A stretch of DNA of 64,000 nucleotides from Rotaria sp. Silwood1 (Eukaryota > Rotifera > Eurotatoria > Philodinida > Philodinidae). Where the stretch lies: assembly GCA_905250075.1 (NCBI GenBank), contig CAJNOP010000020.1, positions 1,513,399 through 1,577,398 of the forward strand, read 5' to 3'. Positions 40,001-51,147 of the stretch are shown here, in pieces. The translations under genes were made by a program, and so were the position numbers. Numbering within the stretch: the stretch's first letter is position 1; every line of letters starts with the position of its first letter. Below the pieces are notes generated by a model. It ran no database searches. It was not told where the DNA came from and saw nothing but the letters and a program-made list of their open reading frames with translations.

Positions 40001-41213
40001 CAAAGATAGATTATACACTATCCTTGAAAAGTCTAGAATTCATATATTTTATTTAACCTTGAATTAATAAGACAAGAATAACTTATACTCTCCTATGAAT
40101 TAAATAAATAAAACTATCTATTATAATCACGATTACAATACTCCTTACATAAATTTATAATATTTCTTAAAGACATACATAACATTTCCGTTTTTCTTTT
40201 TTAGTTTTTTTTAATAATCGAAAGTATGTCGATGAGAAGCTCTAGAGACCCAAGTGTTTATCCTTGGAAAAAAAAATATTTCATGTAAAAATCATCTAGT
40301 CAAAGAAAAAAAAATATAGTAAATTAATGTATCATCAATTTATAAATAGATGGCTGATTTTTATCATTCAAAAATATGAAGAAAATAATGTGCAATGAAC
40401 CGATTCAAAAGAAAAAATAACTCAAAAGAAAGAACAAATCATCTATATAAAATGAAAAGAGAGAAAAAAAATCATCAATAAACAATAAATAGATCAAACC
40501 TTCACATAACGATATATTGGTTGTATTGCAGGAAATATAGCTCGAGCACTATTAGCATCAAGTGGTGTATCTCGTTTAATAGTTTCGGGAACTAATCGAA
40601 TTGCTTCTTTAAATTTAGAAAAAACTCTATAAAAAGAAAAACAAAAAATATGTAAACATATAAATAACATATATCAACTAACTTCTCAACATTTTCATAT
40701 GCAGGTACTAAAAAAAACAAAAAACAACAAATTCAAATGTTACGTAAACTTTTATCAAAATGAGTTTTGATTTAATAATCAATGATCTAATGAATATTTT
40801 CTTTTTTTATCGATCATGATCTCTGTCTCGTTATTTTTGATACTTACTATTTATATCAAGAAAATTTGGTAAACGTTGTTCAATTTGTTTTAAAATAGTT
40901 TGATCTTGTGGAGTCTTAATTGCTTTAGAAAATATATTTTGAAAATTGATCTCATCGGCATGACCTAGAAATTAATAATCAAAAAGAAAATTTATGTCAT
41001 CGATCTACATTTTCTTTTTATAGATCTCATGTAAATAAGATAAGTTATGATGATAGATAATTGGCAAGTGTTAGATATTTTCTCTGACAAGATCATGGTC
41101 ATGATATAAAATTTCTTTAACTTTAAAACAAAACAAATAAAAAAAAAAAACTTACTAAAATGTGCTAATATACCAATAATTAAGGCTGTAATAAATAGCC
41201 ACAAACGTTTCAT
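34044..41213 (-). CDS. Large secreted helical-repeat protein (mesothelin/otoancorin-like)
   Basis: Twenty-two exons join in phase for about 1178 residues: 41213-41156, 40964-40848, 40707-40683, 40626-40500, 39093-38935, 38867-38680, 38600-38390, 38317-38196, 38115-38010, 37940-37856, 37786-37662, 37606-37388, 37309-37166, 37094-36888, 36836-36549, 36478-36191, 35443-35245, 35189-35011, 34946-34770, 34700-34570, 34506-34361 and 34279-34044. A signal peptide starts the protein (MKRLWLFITALIIGILA). The rest is Leu/Ile-rich helices with recurring phrases such as LTPELFNFF, LSSLPKEVF, LTPDVLRLI and LTKNDIEKIKPE, and paired cysteines. This is the texture of the mesothelin/stereocilin/otoancorin superhelical family, extracellular proteins attached to apical surfaces and matrices. 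No GPI or membrane segment ends the protein, unlike mesothelin. Assignment to the superfamily is by pattern only; intron 4 is 1.4 kb. Confidence 0.72.
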
Positions 41214-42233
41214 CGTTTGTTTTGTAGTTTTTTATTTCTGTTAATGTGTATTGATGTGAAAAGAACAAGAAAAATAAGAAATGTAATAAATACAGTATGT
41301 AAGAAAAAATATATGTATTTGTATCCTTCGCTCAACTGAGTTATAAACGCTAAGATATCGGTTGAGAACACAGAGAGACGAACAAACGACACAGAGGCAA
41401 AAAAAAGTTAATAGATTTGTTGTTATTCTTTTTTTTTTCTACTATTTGTGGTTTATTCATCGGAGTCGATGAGGAGAGAGACAGAGAGAGGGAGACAGAG
41501 AGAGGGAGAGAGAGAGAGAGAGAGGGAAAGACGACAAACATTACGTCTCTCTATGTCAGCTCTCTCATAAATGTAGCTCGCTTTCTTCCTTCCTCTCATT
41601 ATCGTTTTTTTTCGCTTTTAGATATATTCTGTACCTATTCTTACTAGAGACGGAGACGAAGAGAAGAGAAAAAACGGTGACAACATTTACTTCTTGAGTA
41701 ATAGACGTTAAAGTAACGTAAATATCACTTGTCGACGTAGCTAGTAGGCGTTTTTCGATCCCGATCGTTATATTATTCGCAGAATAGAATATTGTTTGAG
41801 AAAGAGAAACTCTACTTATCATACCATTAGAAAAAAAAGTAAGAATAGTTACAACACTTCAATCAATTTGTCTTTCCTTTGTTTGTATATGTACATGATC
41901 ATTTAGCCTGTCGGTATGCGTAAGTGAGAAGATATATGTATAAACTATCTCGCATCTATCACGTAGATGCTTTCGATCCATCACGCTTTTTCTTTTACTT
42001 GGCAATGCATAAACTAATGAAGCATGTTCAAGAGGATCAACAGAGAGTCAATAAAATGTCTTCTTAAGATTTAATGTATGAAAGAACATTTATTTTTGAA
42101 TCAAGTGAAAAAGAAAGTGACAAAAAGAAAAATAATTATCAGTCGTTAAACAAGATGATGATTGACATTGCGATATTTTAATAAATGATCATAATTCCAT
42201 TCATCTAAAGTATAATTCATATATCATAATACG
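41214..42233. other. Intergenic region with a GA microsatellite
   Basis: Lies upstream of the helical-repeat gene and downstream of the prolyl-4-hydroxylase gene, both on the minus strand. It should hold the promoter of the former. A (GA)n-type purine tract runs from about 41471 to 41530; the short frames around it on both strands are by-products. Confidence 0.6.
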
Positions 42234-44164
42234 TCATATATAATGATAGAATGTTTTATTACCATAAGCACGACAACTTCCCATATCATATTCATCACAT
42301 GATACACGTGCTTGACCTGGTTTACGTTCTGGTTCATCGGGTTCTGGTGGACGTTTGCCAAGTGAATAGAAATTTTCATAATAATACCTTTGTAGAGAAA
42401 AAAAGAAACACTTAATAAATATTCAGTTGATAAATCTTAAAATTTACCATCGTTGTAGAACAAATTTTCCTTCTTCATCTTCAACAATATTTGCTGAATG
42501 AATACTTTGTTCTTCACATTTTCCATCTTCATTCATATTATTCCATACAATAGCACGACCTTCTTTTGGCGTAATTTTTATTTCTAATTCTTAAAAAAAT
42601 AAAATTTTTTTTTTTATTTTCTTAATTTGTAAGAAAAAAAAACAAAAAAATTTCACCTGGAAATTCTGTTTCACCACCTTTCATTACTGTATTTAAATAA
42701 GCTAAAAATGTAGCATAACGATCTTGTTTTAATCCATTTACAGTACAATCATGATGAGCTTTATAACCTAAACAAAAAACGAAAATTTAATTGAAAATAT
42801 TTTTCGATATATTTTACTTACCAACACCTTTTTCTGTTGATGTTATTTGAAATTTTCCACCATGACTTGATTGTAATGCAGTTCCATCTTCAATACGTTG
42901 TGATAATGTTGTTGAAAATGCACTTTCACCAAGATAAAATGCTGTTGAATACGACCATTTTAAACCCCATTGTTTAAGCATTGATGAAAATGTTGCATTA
43001 ATACATGTTGTTCCTAGAAATAGATAATAATTTCGAATAAAAAAAAACAAAAAGAAGAAAAGTAAACATTTTTTGTTCATTTTTACCTTTAGTAAAATCA
43101 TTTGGTGTAACATGAAATTCATTAAGTGGTTTCAAATCTTTTAAATGTTTACGTAATGTTTGAATACTATCAAAACATATAATTGGATCAATTTCTTTCA
43201 TTTTTTTAACATGTTCCTTGTGAACTTTAATTAAATTTATACATTCATCATGTGAAAGAAATTCTTCAAATAACCAATGTCTAAAAACCAAAAAAATTGA
43301 GATTAAATAGGAAAAAAAAAAGAATATTGATCTAATAATAAAGAATCATAAGCATAGCAACATTGATATGAAAATTTCAATTAGATATTTTTTTTTCTTT
43401 TTTTACTTGATACTACTATTATGCTCTTTGCCAGCACGAATAGAAATCGGTGGTACACGACGATGACCACCATTAGAGTTTGGAATAGGTATCCATAATT
43501 TTTTTGTTTTTATCATGTCTTACAAAGTAAAAACAAAAAAGGTGAAGGATTGAAATCATATTTCTTTATCTCTAAATAAAATGTTAATATATCAATAAAA
43601 CATACTTATTCTTGATGATTTGAAATTTTTAACTTCATCTGGTATTTCTTTATTTCGGCCGGTTACATCAATTATATCCGGTTGTTGATTTGTTTTTTTT
43701 AATTTAACCGGTTGTGATATTTGTTCTGATTTGTCAACTTTTTTTGTATTACTTGTTTTTGATTGTTTAGGTTTTTCCTTAACAATAGATTTTGCTGTTG
43801 TTGTTGTTGTTGTTGATTCAGGAAACTTTATAGTTATTGGTTCATCTTTCAATAATATAGGTTCCTCATCAACAGTTAAATCATTCTTTTCTATTGTTGA
43901 TTTGGTAGTAGAAATCGTTGTAGTTTCTGGTTTTTTGGTAGTTGCAACAATTGGTGTACTAGTGGTTGTCAATACTTGTTCAGAAGCCTTCACAATAGAT
44001 GATTCTTGATAAGCTATTGGTATAGTCGGTACACCAAGATGCGAATATAATACGAGAATTAATGGTTGAAGAGATACAGCGACAATGCCACCAACAATTG
44101 CTACAAGTAATAAAGTCAATGTGCTTGTGCCTTGTTGCACATTTTCTGATTTTTCTTTTGGCAT
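42234..44164 (-). CDS. Membrane-anchored prolyl-4-hydroxylase-like 2-oxoglutarate dioxygenase
   Basis: Seven exons in phase: 44164-43606, 43518-43407, 43280-43087, 43013-42822, 42767-42657, 42589-42448 and 42387-42234, for 487 residues. One membrane helix near the N-terminus (about 15-40) is followed by a Thr/Ser-rich stalk with runs of Thr, then the catalytic domain. The iron ligands are visible as HHD (His357, Asp359) and His420 in QSIHSANIV. Lys431, 11 residues later, is placed to bind 2-oxoglutarate, and GGETEFP is the usual P4H strand. The best match is the P4H alpha/P4HTM group, so a type II protein of the ER or Golgi hydroxylating prolines in secretory proteins is likely. No collagen-peptide-binding domain was recognised. 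Start: ATG at 44164 chosen because it lies 5 bases after a TTTCTTCAG acceptor; an in-frame ATG at 44191 would sit inside that putative intron or leader. Confidence 0.85.
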
Positions 44165-44295
44165 TTTATCTGAAGAAAGAATAAACACCATATGTGTATA
44201 TCTATATATATATTTTTTTTTTTTCTAATAAATCTTGAAGATCTATATTCAAAGACAAAATATCAAACTAAATAATTAAATTTTTTTCTCATCAC

Positions 44296-47200
44296 CTATT
44301 TTGTTTTACTACCAAAAACTTTCGTAAAAAAATCTTGAATAGGTCCAAAAAATTTATGACGCTTTTGTGATTCTTTATTAGATAAGAATTGTTTTTCAAG
44401 TGTATCTAAACGATATTGAAGATTATTTTTCCAATAATAATTTTGACCAAGAAATATCATTGATGTTAAAAATCCATTTATTAATGGATAAGCAAAAAAA
44501 TGACGACGTGACATTCCTTTAAAAGCATGTTTACGAAAAAAACGTATCCATTCTGGATATGCTTGAATTTGAAATTGTGGTAAACGTATAGTTTTATTTA
44601 AAAGACATGTTGAAAGATTAGCTGTTAATGCTAAACTTGTTCCCATTGTTATAGGTAGAAAACTTCCCAAAACAAATGAACGTATTTCAAGACAAGTTGT
44701 ACATAACATTGGATCATTAGAAAACAATGGTCGAAGTACAAGAAAATAATAACTTGATAAATGTGTTAGAGTAACAACAAGAAAACAAGTGGCACTTGCC
44801 GGAAGTGTACTTGAAGATAAATGAAGTAATAAATTTCGTGCCATACGACGCGTTATCATACCTCCTAGATATAAATTAAAAAGAAAAATATTTCTCTATG
44901 ATAGATAATGTTTCATAATCAATGAATGACTATAAATAAACATAAAAATTATTGCATAAGAAAAAATATCTTCCGGACAATATTTCTTTTTTTTTTTTTT
45001 TTTCTTCGTTCCTTTTTTTTTTGTATCGATATTATCAAAATAAAGATTAACACAATATTATTCCTATCATTAATTACATGCTTTACTTATTCGCTTGTAG
45101 TACAAACTCTTGTATATCTTATCATGTCCTCTTCTTCTATTCAAATCTTTTTTTCTTTTCGCTCTTTTTCTTTATCTATATATCTGATGTAATACATATA
45201 TCAATATGCAAACTTAAATTCTGATGAATGTCACATTCAAAGTGCAAATAGAAAATAAAATGGATTTCAAGTTTAAAGGTTAAGATATAAAAGATAGATG
45301 GTTTACATTTATGTAATATGAAATTTAGTAGATTAATTTACTGAATAAGAAGTCTTTTTTCGAAAATTTTTTAAATATATATCATCATTTGATAGCTGAT
45401 ACAGTCATTACGAATTGAGAAAGTACTAAGATCAAAATTCATATGAAAAAATATTCAAATATGATTTAATTTAATTGTAACTAATCTTGATTGATTTATA
45501 AGTATACGATTGAATACTAATGTAGTTCATGTTAATTGTAAATAGAAAATTTTAAGCTTTAAAAAATACGATTTTCACATTTAAAAAGAATATTTTACGT
45601 TTGCACACTAATCTAAATATTTATATATTTTGCATATTCTCACTGCGATGCATCGTTGTTCGTACTTTGCAAAAGTATGGAGGATCTTGAAAGCAAAAAA
45701 TGATTCATCAAATTATGAAGACTTCTGATCTTCTATTTGGTTGATTCACTTTCAGAACTACAAGCTTTACGAAGAAGTTAAAAATATCCTATCTGATGAT
45801 CTGGCAAGGGTTTTTTAAACGATGAAACCTTTTTTGAGTTGAAAACCAGCTGCAAAGTTCTTATTGGGATACCAAAAAAAATGCAGAATTTCATTTTCTA
45901 CAAGACTACATGATTGGTGAACCACAGTGCGATATTTTCAAAAAATTCATGAAAAACCAAGTAGGCTTCAAAATAAATACAAAGTTTTGTTTTTAGTTCC
46001 ACAGCAAGGATATAAAGTGCATCAGTTGCTTCGAAGTTAAAAAACGTATTTGTAACAGCTTGAAATCCTCCATTATTTGGATATATATATTAGTGAATAT
46101 TGTATATGATAGTAAATAATTGAAAAATTGTATTTACAAGTAGTTTGATACACTCTGATCAATTCATTCGCTAGCTCGTCGTGTCCTTCTACGAGAATAT
46201 AGAAATATATATAGGGCATGAATATTTCTCTAAGAGACATCTTTAAAGTTCCAACGAACTCTGCAACTATGCTGTCACTTGTAGGCTATGTTTTTTGTGT
46301 AAGCTATCTAACGAACTAAATGAAAAATATGCCGTCAAATCATGAAAAATCATGGTACAACACAGAATTGACTCTAAAGAAATGGAAGAAAAATCTGCTT
46401 TTGATTGATATTTCATCTGTTTCACACATTCATATTTATATTATTATAAATAAAACTAAATAAAGATGTAGAAAAATCAAGTCAATGTAGTTTTGGTTTT
46501 TTACACTATAAATTAAATTTTTTTCATGACTATTATAGTATTTGACACACGTCAAAATAAATATCTGTAAGTATAAAAAGCTATTAGCATAATTTCAACA
46601 GACATTAAATTTTAAAGCACGCTTGAGTTTCTATTATTAAAAACGGAAAACATCATCAACATATGTGTAGATTTATGAATTACCTCCTACTGTCAATAGT
46701 GAAAGATGTTAGCTGTAATACATTTTAATCAGTTTGAAAGAAAGGCAAAAAACAACTCACTGAAATTCCCTTGTATTTCAGGCTAATTCTATATTTAAGT
46801 ACTCTTGTCGGATATGCTTATCCTGCTTCATGAGGAGAAAATTATCATACAGTAAGATATTTGTCACAGTATAGGACGGAAGAGAGGCGTTTTTAAGAGA
46901 CATTCTCCAGTTCCATGATGACTAGCAGGAAGAAGGGATATTACTGAAGTGATTCGTGATGTGTCTATTATACATATAAGGAGAATGTCAGAGTAGACAG
47001 CCGAATAACAAAATCCTTTTTAGCTTGAGCTCTAATTTTCTCCATAGCATGACACGCAATCAAGCTGAATAATATCTCATATGAAAGCACATAAAAAAAA
47101 GACTACAAACAGAATATTTACTTTCTAGAAAAAACGCTTTTGTTATTAAAGCGTTTTATTGCAAACCCTGGATATTTCTTTTTTTTTGTATAGATCGTGT

Positions 47201-47595
47201 TTCAAACCAAAGGATCAATCATCTGCGAAAACATTTTAAAATGTATAGAATATGCGAACTTTCTAAAATAGTCTTCATTTTTCTGAGAGAATACATGATG
47301 ACTATGAAGTTAATTCATTAGTAATAATCGCTGTTACTTGATATTTTTTTTCTGACTAACCTAAGATTCCACTCGAAACTGATGCAACACCATTGCCCAT
47401 AGTTATTGGCCAATTTTCATTTAAAGGTAATGCTTGAATTGTATTTAAACGTCTCCAACCAATCGTATAATATTCTTTTTGATCTAGTAAAATTTGCTCA
47501 TATGAATGATCTTGAGTATTATTATCATGTTGATAAACAAATTCATTAATATTTTGATGTGGTCGAATAATTTGTACACGTTTTGGTTCATTCAT
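44296..47595 (-). CDS. TMEM126: TMEM126 family mitochondrial inner-membrane protein
   Basis: Two exons, 47595-47361 and 44864-44296, join in phase (TTA G|GA GGT) for 267 residues. The 2.5 kb intron between them is far longer than most here and contains no recognised gene. The protein has several hydrophobic segments and the family signature C-x2-C-x3-RS (CTTCLEIRS), followed by the small-residue-rich membrane stretch that marks TMEM126A/B. The segment spanning the splice (GNGVASVSSGILGGMITRR) fits the first membrane segment of the family, which supports the exon join. TMEM126A and B act in assembly of mitochondrial complex I in vertebrates; the sequence does not show which paralogue this corresponds to. 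It begins 72 bases after the stop of the CCDC115 homologue on the same strand. Confidence 0.85.
44865..47360 (-). other. Long TMEM126 intron, no gene recognised
   Basis: The first and last bases fit GT...AG splicing (GTTAGT donor at 47360, TATCTAG acceptor at 44865). The interior is less AT-rich in places (about 45640-46080) but gives no coherent protein on either strand. Confidence 0.5.
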
Positions 47596-47667
47596 TTTAT
47601 TAAATAACAAAAAAATAACGAACAAAAACAAACAAATCAAATAAATAAAAAAAATCTAAAATAGAAT

Positions 47668-48138
47668 TTAATCATCATTTTTATTTTCATCGAAATTTTC
47701 TTTTGTTAAAAAACTTTGTTTTTCTTTTAATAATTTTTCAATTTGATTTTTTAATTGTAAAATATTTTTTTGTCTTATACAAGCTTCTAATGCTAAATCA
47801 ATTGTTTGTTGAAAAGATTTTTGACTTTGTTTTAATACATTTGGACTTAATAAACCAAACCATTTTAATGCATCATCACAATGTTCTTTATTAATTTGTT
47901 TTTCAATATTAAATGGTGATGATGTTATAAATATTTTTGTTGAAGCTATCATTGGATCTTTTTCCGAATATTGTAAACTTGAAAGATTATTAACACCCAT
48001 TATAACACGTGCACGTGAAAGATTAAAATATCCTTGTTTTACTGTATCATCAATTAATTGTTTACATGCAAGTAAATGACCAAATTCTTCAAGATAATCA
48101 ATTGTTAATTTATCTATTTGTTTGCAAAGAGAATCCAT
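47668..48138 (-). CDS. CCDC115: CCDC115 / VMA22 homologue (V-ATPase assembly factor)
   Basis: Single exon for 156 residues. The N-terminal helix (IDKLTIDYLEEFGHLL...K), the following NLSRARVIMG segment and the C-terminal block LKWFGLLSPNVLKQSQKSF match the family; human CCDC115 has LNWFGILVPHSLRQAQASF at the same place. The C-terminus is a coiled coil, as expected. Yeast Vma22 and human CCDC115 act in the ER/Golgi in assembly of the V0 sector of the vacuolar proton pump. The stop is 72 bases before the TMEM126 start, and an ATTTTAG acceptor-like site lies in that gap, so co-transcription with trans-splicing is possible. On the other side, about 210 bases separate it from the divergent thioesterase array. 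Confidence 0.88.
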   Translation of the reverse strand: MDSLCKQIDKLTIDYLEEFGHLLACKQLIDDTVKQGYFNLSRARVIMGVNNLSSLQYSEKDPMIASTKIFITSSPFNIEKQINKEHCDDALKWFGLLSPNVLKQSQKSFQQTIDLALEACIRQKNILQLKNQIEKLLKEKQSFLTKENFDENKNDD

Positions 48139-48347
48139 TTGAAATAAGAGTGTTAGTTGTGAGAAGTTGTTTTTATTTGTTTATAAAAATAGCCAATCAT
48201 ATATCGTCATTTGGTTCTTCGTTTTTTTTTGCTTAGCTTTTTTGTATTTATCATTAGGATGTATAAAAAAAACGAAATAAAATGTCTCGGGAAATATATT
48301 CTCCTATCTGTACTATGATTGATAATTTCTAGAAATGAAAAACAAGG
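48139..48347. promoter_or_regulatory. Likely shared promoter region of divergent genes
   Basis: This 209-base gap separates the minus-strand CCDC115 gene from the plus-strand thioesterase array. It must contain the CCDC115 promoter. No specific site is recognised. Confidence 0.35.
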
Positions 48348-50920
48348 ATGAACAAGCAATTGATTGTTATTTTAGCATCTAATAAAAATACAGCTAGTGT
48401 AAGTCATTCATATCTATTAATTAAATCATTTATTTACTAAGGCAAGATAATTTTCTTACATGTTTTTAGACGATATTAATATAAGAATGAGTCTTTTTTA
48501 TTTGCTTCATATGTCTAAAATTATTGAGATTTTGTTTATAGAGAGTTGTTTAGAAGAATTTAATAAAAAAAAAACTTTCATATGCATAATTTTTCTTTTT
48601 TCAACAATGTAAAAGAAAAGCGATTTCTTTTTTTTATTGAATAATTATTTGCATTTTTATTCATAGTCCATGAAGGAGATTAGTATTGGATAATAGATTT
48701 TCTATGACTTATTATTTGGAGATTTGATGAAGAATAATTGAATGACTCGTCAAAATGATATGCACTAAATATATATATTCTGAATTATAATTTAAAATTA
48801 TATATGTAGACGTATAATGATAAATTGTTTTAATTTCGTAAGAACAATTATTCAGAATTATTCTTACTATTTGAAAAAGAATCATTTAATTGAAGAAGAA
48901 ATTAAAAATAGAATTTCATTAGAAGGTATAGTTAGTATCAAAGAATTTATATTACTAATTGTTTTTGATGTTTGGTTTTAGTTTATTCGAGGGATCTTGA
49001 TGTGAGCATTAATGCTAATGCTTCTTTTTCTTTTTTCTTTTCATCATTGTTGCATGACAATTAGAAATAGTGCAGTGACTCTTCATATAGGTGTGAAATT
49101 TATCATTTAATATTTTCTTTTTTATTACTTTTTGTTTTTCATCATCGACATGTTCTCATTCATCAGGTGGTCTTGTAGTTCTTTCAATATGATTTCCTCT
49201 ATTGACTACTTTTTCATAAGATAGTTTTATTATTTAACAAAAGTTCAATATGTCATTTATAACTGCTAGTAACAAAGGTAATGTACCCTATTATGTTTTG
49301 TCATAATATATTAGATCTGCTGAAAATATTGTTTATTATGATCGATAGATAATCAAGGTTGCGATAGTACTAATAGACTGAGCCTCGATTAAGTGAGAGA
49401 AATTTTAAAGCAATGAATTTTAATGAGTATGATGACATAGACGTACAGAATTTACATGTGTACACCAATGCGCGTTGGGAGAAATATTTCAAGTTTGAAG
49501 AAATTTCGGAAAACTATTGAATCGTAGGAAAAGTCTTTCATTTGGGAATTTGAATAGTGAAATATTTCTCCTATAGGAATCCGAATATAAACTTAGTACA
49601 TAATTTCTTTGATTCATTTATTAAAAGAAATTATCAACATACGTTGTTCTTTTATTTGACTATACAATGTATTACGTTTTGTAATTAAGAGCTGTTTTTA
49701 TTAATTGTTGACGATTAATTAAGATTAGTTTTTCCTATGACATTTTTTATGTTTTTTAAATGAATTAAATTCTTATTTCGCCTTTCTACGAATATACGAA
49801 TGAATATGTGAATGTGAAATTTTCTTTATTTTGATAGTAGGAAAAATTTTTCATTCGAGAGGCGCAAATTTTACTTTTCTGTTATTTCTGAGCGACTCAT
49901 GAACTTTATTTTTAAAATATCGTAAAAGTACAGTATCTTTCTAGCAATAAGATAAACGCATGAATTCTTTTTAGAATGTTCATAACTCATTGAAGCTTCA
50001 AAAAATACACAGACTGTTGATTCAAAAAACACCTAATTATTGAAAAGATTTTCTTTTTTCATTTCTATGTATAAATTAGAACAATGTACGTAATGTGTAC
50101 TTCACATTTGATATGATATCTCTAAGAAGTAGCAAAAAAAAACATAAGAGCAGTTGATCAATTATTAAAATATGTAATAGTTTATAACTGTACGATGAAT
50201 ACTAATTGACTCATAAATATTTATTTGTATAATCTGACTATGATTATCAAACTTTTTAGCTTTCATTGTTTTCATCTAAACTTCTTCGTACATAATTCTC
50301 AATCGTGCAATACATTTTAATGGAATAAAAAGAAAAAACAAATACGAACAATATTGTTTCTTTTCTTGCAGAAAATACGAATCCTATAGTTGAGTGCAAC
50401 ATTCAATTAAATCGAAAGGCATTAACAAAAGTACTAAGCTCTAATATCATTAAGCAAAGTCAATGAAGCGTTAGTCCGGTAAATTCAGGTTTTTCGATAT
50501 AAACAAAACTATTCATGTAAAGCAAAGAAAAAAAATAAGCAAGTGTTGTCTCATTCTTTATCAGTAATTATTTTTAGCTTGATACTAACTCTTACGAATG
50601 TTGTCAACAATTGATAGTATAAAATAGATAAAATACTTATTTTCAATTAGACATAAGTATTTGGTGTGATTGTATATGAAATCAGAAATTTATTGACAAT
50701 GTAAATTATTACTAAGTCTGTTAATCGATTATAGTTGGAAAAGCGTTTTATTCTTATTTTCTATGTCAAAAAAATAAAAAATAAAAGGATGTCAACAAAA
50801 ACGAGACTAAATGCCGTTTTTTTTTTGTATTCTTACCACTAAAGATATATATATATTGTCTATTTTTAGGAGCTGAAAATAATTGTTGTCATCAAATAAC
50901 ATTTTCTTCCAGAAGATAAA
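48348..50920 (+). pseudogene. Dead acyl-protein thioesterase copy
   Basis: Relics in order: a first-exon-like piece (48348-48398, ending ACAGCTAGT before GTAAGT), exon 6 (about 48885-48936, ...TTAATTGAAGAAGAAATTAA), exon 7 (about 48982-49001), exon 8 (about 49063-49090), exon 9 (about 49165-49220), exon 10 (about 49262-49295), exon 11 (about 49370-49441) and a last exon (50870-50920, diverged but alignable with 54333-54386). Lesions include TGG to TGA in exon 9 (49190-49192) and loss of the nucleophile motif: the counterpart of GGATTTTCAATG reads GGGATCTTGATG. Exons 3-5, with the early substrate loop, are not found. The long last intron also aligns in pieces with that of the next copy (for example AACGAGACTAAATG), showing the whole gene was duplicated. 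Confidence 0.75.
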
Positions 50921-51147
50921 TTGACACTTTTTATTTGTGCTATTAGTATATTCCTTTTTTTATTTTTTGTTAACTATTTATACATTTTTTATATATCTCT
51001 CTCGCTCTGTCACTTATCTTTTTTGATTCCGATTGAAAAATTGATGAATATAGTATCATTAATGAAAATTTTTCTTTTTCTTTAATTCATCTAGATAACA
51101 TTCATCCTAAATCAAAAAGAAGAAGAAAAGAAAGTTTATCAACGAAT

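Noticed and set aside
41350-41647. Ser/Leu-rich and Arg/Glu-rich frames on opposite strands
   Set aside because: Both are translations of the GA microsatellite at 41471-41530.
43731-44009. Val-rich plus-strand frame
   Set aside because: It is the antisense of the Thr-rich stalk of the prolyl-4-hydroxylase-like gene.
45641-46080. Less AT-rich stretch inside the TMEM126 intron with short coding-like fragments
   Set aside because: No frame is open beyond about 20 codons with recognisable content on either strand.
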